From NCBI GenBank assembly GCA_019695235.1, contig JAIBAI010000015.1, positions 1-53,802 on the forward strand: DNA of 53,802 bases, in the 5' to 3' direction. Shown in pieces: positions 26,492 through 34,128 of this stretch; positions within the stretch are counted from its first letter, which is position 1, and every line of letters starts with the position of its first letter. Made by a program: the position numbers and the translations under genes. Origin of the DNA: Bacteroidia bacterium. GTDB lineage: Bacteria; Bacteroidota; Bacteroidia; M30B66. The notes beneath the pieces are model-generated. The model was not told the DNA's origin, ran no database searches, and was given only the letters and a program-made list of their open reading frames with translations.

Positions 26492-26604
26492 GCTTGCGGG
26501 GTAGAATGCATTCCTTCCCGGGGGGCTTAAAGGTTTCATTGTCTGGTGGGTTTAACAGACAATTTTGGTTTTCCTACTTGAGCCTCCCGGTGAGGAATGC
26601 AAGC
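26492..26604 (+). other. Large foldable element between ric and the DUF1858/DUF2249 gene
   Basis: The 192-bp gap (26475-26666) has no gene but strong dyads. An outer stem pairs GCATTCC (26508-26514) with GGAATGC (26594-26600) and continues inward imperfectly through CCGGGGGGCTTAA against TTGAGCCTCCCGG. An inner perfect 7-bp hairpin pairs TTGTCTG (26539-26545) with CAGACAA (26556-26562) around a 10-nt loop. GCTTGC (26492-26497) can instead pair with GCAAGC (26599-26604), competing with the outer stem. It could be an mRNA processing or attenuation element, or a mobile hairpin repeat; no second copy was noticed in this window. Confidence 0.5.
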
Positions 26605-26666
26605 TGCCTGCTTCATTTCTTCGTCATTGAATCAATATGATTGTTGTTTAATAAAAAACGAATCAA

Positions 26667-27473
26667 ATGACCATCAATGCCAATACCAAAATTGCCGTCT
26701 TATTAAAACATCATCCTGATGCGCTGGATGCAATCATCAGTATCAGTTCAAAATTTGAAAAGCTGAGGAATCCTATCCTGCGCAAAATAATGGCCGGCAG
26801 AACCAGTATCGCAATGGCATCCAAAATCGGTGGTTGTGAGCTGGATGATTTTTTTGAAAAACTGAAGCCGCTGGGTTTTGAGATTGATTCAGAAACAAGG
26901 CCGGCAAAAGAAGCCACCAAGCAAGTGCCTAAATTTATTGCTCAGCTTAAAAAAGACCAATGCACCGAATTGGATGTGCGTCCCGTTCTCGCCTCCGGCT
27001 CAGACCCACTGACGCTTATACTTGAAAAGGTAAATGTTTTACCACGAGGTTACGTGCTTAAAATCATTAATACATTCGAACCCACCCCTTTAATCAAGAT
27101 GCTCGAGAAGAAAGGATTTGAAACATATACCGATACAATACACTCAGACCTTGTTGAAACGTATTTCTTCAAAAGAACCGACACAGACCCCCCAATTGAG
27201 TCAATTGCTGAAAACGACGCAGCATCATGGGATGTTGTGCTCGAACGTTACAACGAAAAGCAAGTGACAATAGATGTGCGTGAGTTAGAAATGCCGCTTC
27301 CTATGCTAAGCATAATGGATGCCTTAGAGACGCTTCCACCAGAAAAAGCATTGTACGTTTATCATAAACGTATTCCGGTGTTTCTGTTGCCTGAACTAAG
27401 AGAGAAAAAGTTCGATTTCCGCATCAAGGAAATCAGCGAAACCGAGGTACATCTGCTTATTTTTAAACCTTAA
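26667..27473 (+). CDS. DUF1858-DUF2249-DUF2249 protein
   Basis: 268 residues, soluble. Residues 1-80 match the DUF1858 helical pattern (TKIAVLLKHHPDALDAII, KFEKLRNPILRKIMAGRTS, IGGCELDDFFEKL). Two DUF2249 domains follow: about 98-170 (CTELDVRPVLASGSDPLTLI, LPRGYVLKIINTFEPTPL) and about 198-268 (VTIDVRELEMPLPMLSIMDAL, LPPEKALYVYHKRIP). DUF2249 is TusA-like in fold and recurs in anaerobic and nitrosative-stress genes. No catalytic role is established to my knowledge. It ends directly before the next ATG (27474), so it is coupled to the membrane protein gene. Confidence 0.82.
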   Translation: MTINANTKIAVLLKHHPDALDAIISISSKFEKLRNPILRKIMAGRTSIAMASKIGGCELDDFFEKLKPLGFEIDSETRPAKEATKQVPKFIAQLKKDQCTELDVRPVLASGSDPLTLILEKVNVLPRGYVLKIINTFEPTPLIKMLEKKGFETYTDTIHSDLVETYFFKRTDTDPPIESIAENDAASWDVVLERYNEKQVTIDVRELEMPLPMLSIMDALETLPPEKALYVYHKRIPVFLLPELREKKFDFRIKEISETEVHLLIFKP

Positions 27474-28772
27474 ATGATACCAGGACAATCTGTTGGCAAT
27501 ACAGCTAAAACAACTTCCTACAAAGTTGTTTTGCCATTCTACATTTATGCGGCCATTTCTTTTTTGGTTTCCGCCGTACTGCTTTTACTTTCTTCAGAAG
27601 CATTTTTAGGGCATTATTTTCAGCCAAAGATTTTAGCTATCACACACATGATGGCATTGGGCTGGGGCACTATGATTATCCTTGGGGCAAGCCATCAATT
27701 GGTACCGGTAATTATTGAACAGAAACTGCACAGCAATATATTGGCATATTGCTCATTTGTTTTTGCTGCCATCGGCATTCCACTTCTGGTGTATGGGTTT
27801 TACGTGTTCGATATGGGGCATCCGGCAAAATGGGGAGGACGGTTTATTTTGCTAGCAATTATTACCTACCTGATTAATCTTGGAATTAGTATCTCAAAGT
27901 CGAAAACAGAGAATATACATGCCATTTTCGTGTTTACTTCAGTAGTATGGTTATTAATCACTGCTTCACTTGGCCTGGTACTGGTGTACAATTTCAGCCC
28001 CGGTCTGCATCTTTTGCCACATGATTCATTGCATTATCTACCACTTCATGTGCATGCCGGCATTATCGGCTGGTTTTTATTGTTGACAATTGGTGTGGGG
28101 TCAAGACTTATTCCCATGTTTTTAATCTCAAAATATACCAATAAGAAGTTATTGAATTGGATTTTTATTTTAATTAATCTGTCCCTTCTTTCTTACATTT
28201 TGCTCTTTTATGTGGCAAACATACCGCAGTTGATTTATCTTTCATGGTGCATGCTTTTGGCCGGAATTATACTGTTCGTTTACTATTGCAGAAGCGCATA
28301 CATACAAAGAATCCGCCGGCAGGTTGACGACCAAATGAAAATCTCACTATTGTCGGTTTTTATGATGTTGGTTCCAATTATTCTCCTCTTCCTGGTGATT
28401 CTTATACTCTCATTATTTTCAAAAGAGAGTGTTTCACTTTCTATGAGTTATGGCTTTCTGATTTTATTCGGATGGATAACTGCCATTATACTTGGCATGA
28501 CATTTAAAACATTGCCTTTTATCATTTGGAATAAAGTTTACCACCGCAGGTCAGGAATGGGTAAAACCCCTAATCCAAAAGACTTATTTAACGACAAAGT
28601 GTTTAAGGTGATGGGGCTGGCTTACCTGCCTGCACTAATTATTTTTGTAGCTGGTATTTTGACAAAAATATTGTTGCTACTTCAACTCGGCGCTTCTCTG
28701 ATGCTTATAGCTGCCGTTTTATATGTGTTTAATGTGTTTAAAGTTGTCACCCATCAAGCCATAAAACAATGA
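27474..28772 (+). CDS. Polytopic heme-copper-oxidase-like membrane protein
   Basis: 432 residues with about 12 hydrophobic segments. Histidines fall inside membrane helices in heme-protein-like contexts: H58 in AITHMMALGWGTM, H74 in ASHQLVPV, and H192/H194 in LPLHVHAGIIGWFLL, followed by GVGSRLIPMF. The THxxxLGWG and HxHxGxxGW patterns recall subunit I-like or NnrS-like heme-copper proteins, but the protein is shorter than true oxidases and lacks an obvious HPEVY-type Cu(B) motif. Context suggests a role in NO binding, reduction or tolerance; that is inference. Its stop overlaps the DUF59 start by 4 bp. Confidence 0.75.
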   Translation: MIPGQSVGNTAKTTSYKVVLPFYIYAAISFLVSAVLLLLSSEAFLGHYFQPKILAITHMMALGWGTMIILGASHQLVPVIIEQKLHSNILAYCSFVFAAIGIPLLVYGFYVFDMGHPAKWGGRFILLAIITYLINLGISISKSKTENIHAIFVFTSVVWLLITASLGLVLVYNFSPGLHLLPHDSLHYLPLHVHAGIIGWFLLLTIGVGSRLIPMFLISKYTNKKLLNWIFILINLSLLSYILLFYVANIPQLIYLSWCMLLAGIILFVYYCRSAYIQRIRRQVDDQMKISLLSVFMMLVPIILLFLVILILSLFSKESVSLSMSYGFLILFGWITAIILGMTFKTLPFIIWNKVYHRRSGMGKTPNPKDLFNDKVFKVMGLAYLPALIIFVAGILTKILLLLQLGASLMLIAAVLYVFNVFKVVTHQAIKQ

Positions 28773-29092
28773 GTGTTGAAACAAATAATAATATCAAGGG
28801 GGCTATAGCAGAAGCCGTGCTTGAACATGTTTACGATCCTGAAATCGGATTAAATGTTGTGTCATTGGGCCTGATTTATAGTTTAATTTTTGATGATGAA
28901 GCATTAAAAGTAAATTGTACCATGACGCTCACCACAGAGTTTTGTCCAATGGGAGAATCAATTACCGGAAATGTTAAAACAAGCCTTGAAGGTGCTTTCC
29001 CCGACCATCAGGTAGAGGTAATCCTTACATTCGAGCCAGCTTGGAGTTTTGAGTTGATTGACGAAGAGGGCCGGAAATTTCTCGGCAGATAA
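28769..29092 (+). CDS. DUF59/MIP18 family Fe-S cluster assembly protein
   Basis: 107 residues of a single DUF59 domain: VYDPEIGLNVVSLGLIYSL, then MTLTTEFCPMGESI with the conserved cysteine, then VILTFEPAWSFELI. Relatives (PaaD, SufT, MIP18) help load Fe-S clusters into target proteins. In this operon a role in rebuilding clusters damaged by NO is plausible. It is coupled to the upstream gene by a 4-bp overlap; the Rrf2 gene follows 2 bp after its stop. Confidence 0.88.
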   Translation: MSVETNNNIKGAIAEAVLEHVYDPEIGLNVVSLGLIYSLIFDDEALKVNCTMTLTTEFCPMGESITGNVKTSLEGAFPDHQVEVILTFEPAWSFELIDEEGRKFLGR

Positions 29093-29094
29093 TC

Positions 29095-29526
29095 ATGTTA
29101 AGCCTAAGTTGTAAAGCAGCAATAAAAGCCGTTATTTTTCTCGGAACAAAATTTGATTCCGGTGAGAAATCAAGCATCCGTGATATTGCAAAATACATTA
29201 ACGAAAATGAGCATACTGTTGGGAAAATCCTGCAAAAACTTGTACGACACAATATTGTATTAAGTATCAAAGGACCTAATGGAGGTTTTTATATCTCAGC
29301 AGGTCAAAAGAGTCAACCGATTATCCATATCATCGAAGCTATTGATGGCAAGGAAGTATTTAAGCAATGTGGTTTAGGATTAACCCAATGTTCAGAATCT
29401 CATCCCTGTCCTATTCACAATGACTTCAAGCCTGTGCGTGACGCATTTAAGAAGATGTGCGTTGAGAAAAAAGTGATTGATTTATACAACAACGTCAACG
29501 AGGGTTTGGCCTATCTCATTGGGTAA
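29095..29526 (+). CDS. Rrf2 family transcriptional regulator (NsrR/IscR-like, three cysteines)
   Basis: 143 residues. The N-terminal winged helix-turn-helix (about 5-70) shows SSIRDIAKYINENEHTVGKILQKL as the recognition region and SIKGPNGGFYI as the wing. C92, C99 and C105 in QCGLGLTQCSESHPCP are spaced like the Fe-S cluster ligands of NsrR and IscR (C-x6-C-x5-C). Cluster nitrosylation would release the protein from DNA. It is the last gene of the operon and the likely ligand of the palindrome at 25431-25474, which would make the system autoregulated. Confidence 0.88.
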   Translation: MLSLSCKAAIKAVIFLGTKFDSGEKSSIRDIAKYINENEHTVGKILQKLVRHNIVLSIKGPNGGFYISAGQKSQPIIHIIEAIDGKEVFKQCGLGLTQCSESHPCPIHNDFKPVRDAFKKMCVEKKVIDLYNNVNEGLAYLIG

Positions 29527-29643
29527 TTGCTTTTATTAATTCTTCTTCGGTTTTGTGCGGAATAACAACCATCAAACCAAAGGCAATCTAATAATTATAA
29601 GTGGTTCAGGCATATCAGACAAGTCAAAGGTGAAGGAAAAATT

Positions 29644-32592
29644 CTATGTAAAAAGCTCTTCAAGATCGGCTTGACTAATAATACCTAATGGACTTCCGTT
29701 GCTGATGGTGTCGTCGGCCAGCTTTGATTTTCTTTGTTGCAGTTTGAGAATTTTTTCTTCAATGGTGTTGCGGGTAATAAAGCGCCATGCAAAAACAGGT
29801 TGATGCTGTCCGATTCGGTGAGAGCGACTGATGGCCTGTGCTTCGGCGGCAGGGTTCCACCAAGGGTCGAGGATGAATACATAGTCAGCCTGGGTCAGGT
29901 TAAGTCCGGTACCGCCCGTTTTAAGCTGGATAAGAAATGCGCGGAATCCCTTGCTGCGTTCAAACTCATGTACCACCGCTGCCCGGGCCTGCATGGGGAT
30001 ACTGCCTTTGAGTAAACTAAAAGGGATATTTTCAGCAACAAAGTGTTTTCTGAACAGCTCCAGATGGCTTACGAATTGTGAAAACATCAGCACCTTTTTA
30101 CCCTCTTTACGTAGTATTTCAAGCCGGTCAATTACCTGTTCAAACTTGGTACTTATACCTGAATAGTTGTGGTCATCCAGCACCGGATGTATTGCGATTT
30201 TACGAAGTTGCATCAGGCCTTTTAGAATCATGAACTGACTTTTATGAATGCCATCTTCTGAAACCGTCTTAAGTATCTCATTGCGATAGGCCGACTTTTG
30301 TTTTTCATACCAGTCGCGCTGCTCTTCTTCCATTTCACAATAATGCTCCAGCTGTGTAAGGGCGGGCAATTCAGGTGCTACTTCTTCTTTGGTTCTGCGA
30401 AGGATAAAAGGTTGAATAACTTTCCTTAACTTTTCAAGTTGCTGGATGTTTTGCTGTTTTTCTATCGGATAAATAAACTCTTTTTTAAACCAGACGAAAC
30501 TTCCCAGAAGGCCAGGTTGAAGGAAATTGAGTTGCGACCAAAGGTCAGATAAAGAGTTCTCGATGGGAGTGCCGGTCATGACTATTCGCTGAGTACCACG
30601 TAACTGACGTACTGTTTGATAGGTGGCTGAACGAACGTTTTTGATGAGTTGACTTTCGTCTAAAACGATGGTTGAAAATGTTGCTTCACGCAGCAAATTG
30701 ATATCGTTGCGAATAACACCGTATGTTGTAAGCACAACATCTGAGTTCTGCAAAAAACTGATTGTCTTTTGACGTTTTTGGCCTGCATGAATGTACACCC
30801 GCAGTGTGGGAGCAAACTTTTTCAACTCAGCCACCCAGTTATGAATAAGTGATGGCGCTACCACTACCAGGGCAGCAGCAACAGAAGAGCTTGAGTTGGC
30901 AGATGGTTCATCAAACAAAGAGAGTTGTACTTTTTCTGAAAAGCTATTTCCATTCATCGAAGCTTCACTGTCGGTATTCTTTTCTTTTACCATAAGAAGC
31001 AGCGAAATAATCTGGATGGTTTTACCCAGGCCCATATCATCGGCAAGGCAGGCTCCTAACTGTTTGAGCCTGAGGTTCCACAGCCAGCTAAGTCCTTTTT
31101 GCTGGTAATCACGCAACGTGGCATGCAGTGTTTCGGGAGGCGCTATGGTATCATTTACATCCTTTGTGTAGATTGATTGTTGCTCAACCGAAAGCCGTGG
31201 AGATAAATCACCATGAATGAGAGGATGGGCATCAAGTAAACCATGATGCTGACGGTGTAAGCGCAGGATATTACCTTCATCAATGCCAAATTCAAACAGC
31301 CCGGCGTACTGATTAAACCATGCTTCCGGAAGTAATACCATCGAGCCATCCGGCAAAATCCAGTTTCTGTTTCGTTCAAGTATATTTCTTCTGAGGTGAA
31401 TAAAAGGGATAGAGATGTCCCCTATTTTCACCATTGCCCTGATATCGAACCAGTCGTTTTCACCCTCGAAGGACTCCAAATGAATTTCAGGCTTGTTAAA
31501 GTTGACCTGCATGCCTTCAAAGTCACGTTCAATATAAAAACCAGCCTGTTCAAGTGGTGTTTTGTTGTTTCGTATCCATTCAATTGCATCTGCATCTGTG
31601 TGGCCTGCATTCTCAATGGCAAACCACGACAATGCAACTGATTTTAGACCTTGTTTGACCAGGGTTTCACTTGCCTCATTTTCGAGCTGAAAATCTCGTT
31701 TAAACCGAATTAATATTTTCTCGTTATCTACTCTAAATAGTTGCACCAATACCGGTTGACGGTTTGCCGCTGTAACAATCAGATGGTCGTAGTGAAACTC
31801 TAGCTGAACCCTTGTTGCATCACCCAGCCCACGGGTAAGACGCAAGACCTTACGTATTTCTTTCGGTGCTTCACGCATTTTGAAGCCTTCAAAAGTTACT
31901 TCAAACTTTTTTGAAGCTTTCAGGATAAATGAGGAGAGGTATTGGTCGGTAAGCTTGTCGGGGATGCGTATTTCTGATTTATTTAGAAATGGCTTCAGTT
32001 TGTTCCCGTCAGTTCCATCGGTAAAGCCATACAGGCAGCCATTGTGCAAAAGCCAGCAGGGCTCACCTGTGATGATTTCAGTACCCTTGCGTTGTAAATC
32101 AATTTTGCGCCCGTTAAAACTGACCTCCAGCTGATAGATGATACCATCTTCAGCTTTTTTAAACGAATAAACTGCTTTTGGAGCTGTTGTCATTACGTGG
32201 TAGCCCTTCATCCCAGGATGATCTGAGCCACGCTCTTTCCAGTAAATTTGTGAGCCTTTCAGCAGTTCAAGAATTTTAGAGATTCTGCGGTCGAAATACC
32301 CGGATAGCCCCAACATAAGGGCTTTGTCTTCAGCTGCTTTTTCAAGAAAAACATCCCACTTGAGTTTCTTCTTGTTGAAATTCTTTTCAACATTTGCCTG
32401 ACTAAGTTCGGTAATGATGCTGATGATTTTTCGTTCCTGTTCGGTAAACGGATACTCGTAATCACTTAGTCTGTCGTACACCAGGCGTTGGTACCTGTAC
32501 GAAAAGGCTCCCGATTCAAGTAAATGAACCAGGTATGCGTTTAGGCTCAGGCCTAATTGCGGGTGACGAAAAAAGCTAAAAATCAACTGCAT
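29644..32592 (-). CDS. SNF2-family DEAD/DEAH-box helicase-like ATPase
   Basis: About 982 residues from ATG 32592. An in-frame ATG at 32697 would overlap the upstream gene by 56 bp and adds 35 unlike residues, so I prefer the later start. A long N-terminal region (~1-500) of unknown fold precedes the SNF2 core: motif I DDMGLGKTIQI, motif Ia VVVAPSLIHNW, motif II LDESQLIKN (DESQ in place of DEAH), motif III MTGTPIENSLSDLWS, motif IV VLMFSQFVSHL, and motifs V-VI GGTGLNLTQADYVFILDPWWNP with RSHRIGQ. Swi2/Snf2 ATPases translocate on double-stranded DNA and remodel DNA-protein complexes. The bacterial role of this subgroup is unclear. It is convergent with the Rrf2 gene. Confidence 0.9.
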   Translation of the reverse strand: MQLIFSFFRHPQLGLSLNAYLVHLLESGAFSYRYQRLVYDRLSDYEYPFTEQERKIISIITELSQANVEKNFNKKKLKWDVFLEKAAEDKALMLGLSGYFDRRISKILELLKGSQIYWKERGSDHPGMKGYHVMTTAPKAVYSFKKAEDGIIYQLEVSFNGRKIDLQRKGTEIITGEPCWLLHNGCLYGFTDGTDGNKLKPFLNKSEIRIPDKLTDQYLSSFILKASKKFEVTFEGFKMREAPKEIRKVLRLTRGLGDATRVQLEFHYDHLIVTAANRQPVLVQLFRVDNEKILIRFKRDFQLENEASETLVKQGLKSVALSWFAIENAGHTDADAIEWIRNNKTPLEQAGFYIERDFEGMQVNFNKPEIHLESFEGENDWFDIRAMVKIGDISIPFIHLRRNILERNRNWILPDGSMVLLPEAWFNQYAGLFEFGIDEGNILRLHRQHHGLLDAHPLIHGDLSPRLSVEQQSIYTKDVNDTIAPPETLHATLRDYQQKGLSWLWNLRLKQLGACLADDMGLGKTIQIISLLLMVKEKNTDSEASMNGNSFSEKVQLSLFDEPSANSSSSVAAALVVVAPSLIHNWVAELKKFAPTLRVYIHAGQKRQKTISFLQNSDVVLTTYGVIRNDINLLREATFSTIVLDESQLIKNVRSATYQTVRQLRGTQRIVMTGTPIENSLSDLWSQLNFLQPGLLGSFVWFKKEFIYPIEKQQNIQQLEKLRKVIQPFILRRTKEEVAPELPALTQLEHYCEMEEEQRDWYEKQKSAYRNEILKTVSEDGIHKSQFMILKGLMQLRKIAIHPVLDDHNYSGISTKFEQVIDRLEILRKEGKKVLMFSQFVSHLELFRKHFVAENIPFSLLKGSIPMQARAAVVHEFERSKGFRAFLIQLKTGGTGLNLTQADYVFILDPWWNPAAEAQAISRSHRIGQHQPVFAWRFITRNTIEEKILKLQQRKSKLADDTISNGSPLGIISQADLEELFT

Positions 32593-32641
32593 GGGTGCAG
32601 AAAGCGAACAACAATCTTCTTTAACCTGCAAGAATAAGCAA

Positions 32642-33823
32642 TCAGATGCTTTGTGCCTTGCTGTGTTTAAAAATTTTCTTCCCTTCAGGGTCGGCATCAG
32701 AAATCCAAACCAGACCAGGTTTTTTCCCTACATCAAAGCTTCCGAGCAAGTGTTGCATCTCAAATAACTTTGCCCCATTTAGGCAAGCCCATTCAAAAAG
32801 CATTGCAGCAGGAATGTCGGGGAAATTCAATGCGATCAGTTTTATTTCTTCGTAAATATTTAATTGAGTATTCGAGGCAAGGCTATCGGTTCCTATTACA
32901 AGCCGGAGTTTTTCATCAATGAAAAGTTGAATATCCGGTAAGCGTGATTCAATGTATAAGTTTGCGCCAGGGCAGAGGCAAAGCCAGGCATCCCTGTTGA
33001 GCCAGCCTTGCAGGTCAGATAGTTCTGTAAACGTATTATGTACCAGAAGCACACGAATACTGTCAGGAATTTTTTCGTGCAACCACTGTAAGGATGAAAT
33101 TCCTGGAGCAGACCAGTTGCCGTCATAAATGCCCATTTTTTCTAGCCTGGAAGTCAAAGCGCCTTTTCCGGAAAGGAACAGATCACGTTCAGTTGAGGTT
33201 TCCTGATTGTGAATACTCAGAATGCCCCCATGCTGGCTAATTTCATTGCATACCAGGGTCAATAGTTTCTCTGAGACAGAGTAAGGAGCATGAAGCGTCA
33301 GGTTGCCCCGATGGTTATGTTGAAGCTGTTGAAGTTTTTCTAAAACCTGTTTGCCTGAATGATAAGCTGAATCAGCTTTATCGCTGTGAAAACCAAAACG
33401 TTCAACAAATGTATGATACAGTATTTTGGAGTTTTCTTTGCATTGAAAACTATTGGTACCATTTGAAATATCCCCGACGAAAACAGTGCCGGTATCATAC
33501 ATTTCTGCGTCTGCATTAAGGATTGCCCGGGCAATTGTATCAGGGTCATTCTGTCGAATATCCATCAGTTTTTCTACAAAGCCATCCAGACCGGTTCCGG
33601 TTTGAATCTGGTCTTTCAGGTGAGAAAGCTCTAAGTGACAGTGAGCATTGACAAATCCGGGTACGATCCAACCACGATAATAAGCAGCTTCTGAAAGGTC
33701 ATATCCTACATCTCCGGGATGCAGCAAAGCCAATACCATTCCATCGTCAGAACACACCAGCATTCCTTTCGAAATGGGGGGGGAGCTCACCGGAAAGACC
33801 ACATCAGCCAGCATTTTTTTCAC
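32642..33823 (-). CDS. Amidohydrolase family protein (cytosine/aminofutalosine deaminase-like)
   Basis: 393 residues with the metal-dependent amidohydrolase pattern: FVNAHCHLELSHL (HxH metal ligands), LHAPYSVS, SIHNQET (third His), LVHNT (fourth His) and IGTDSLASN (metal-binding Asp). This order matches the chlorohydrolase/deaminase branch (TrzN, MqnX, SsnA types). The substrate is not settled; 6-amino-6-deoxyfutalosine of the alternative menaquinone route is one option, but no mqn partner is nearby. It lies 49 bp upstream of the SNF2 gene on the same strand, so the two may be cotranscribed. Confidence 0.85.
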   Translation of the reverse strand: MKKMLADVVFPVSSPPISKGMLVCSDDGMVLALLHPGDVGYDLSEAAYYRGWIVPGFVNAHCHLELSHLKDQIQTGTGLDGFVEKLMDIRQNDPDTIARAILNADAEMYDTGTVFVGDISNGTNSFQCKENSKILYHTFVERFGFHSDKADSAYHSGKQVLEKLQQLQHNHRGNLTLHAPYSVSEKLLTLVCNEISQHGGILSIHNQETSTERDLFLSGKGALTSRLEKMGIYDGNWSAPGISSLQWLHEKIPDSIRVLLVHNTFTELSDLQGWLNRDAWLCLCPGANLYIESRLPDIQLFIDEKLRLVIGTDSLASNTQLNIYEEIKLIALNFPDIPAAMLFEWACLNGAKLFEMQHLLGSFDVGKKPGLVWISDADPEGKKIFKHSKAQSI

Positions 33824-34128
33824 TCCGTAAAATTAGCATTGAATGGCTTATAGCAACACTTGAAATTCATCAGCTGAACTTGCGTAAAATTCATTCAAAT
33901 CTTGCATCCGGCAATTAGTCATTTCGAAGGGCCAGGGCATGTAAGAAATATCTTACATTGATTGGTGCAGAAGGAATACAGAGAAGTAATGTGTCTGTTT
34001 CATTTATGAAGCACAGATATATTTTACTAATTCAGGTAAAATGTCACGCTGAAATGAGCAAGCCCAAAATCATGTGCGTAACAAGACCTACATATACACG
34101 TAGGAGATGCCACACAGAAACCACGCAC
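33824..34128. other. Intergenic region upstream of the giant adhesin gene, with an 18-bp palindrome
   Basis: 305 bp between divergent genes. The only clear structure is TGTAAGA-AATA-TCTTACA at 33940-33957, a perfect 7+7 dyad that could be an operator. A near -7 motif TATATTTT lies at 34018-34025. The adhesin reading frame is open across much of this stretch (from 33958), but the upstream in-frame codons do not look like protein. Confidence 0.4.

Noticed and set aside
29527-29643. Possible small RNA or terminator between the Rrf2 and SNF2 genes
   Set aside because: No stable hairpin or promoter motif could be seen in this convergent gap.
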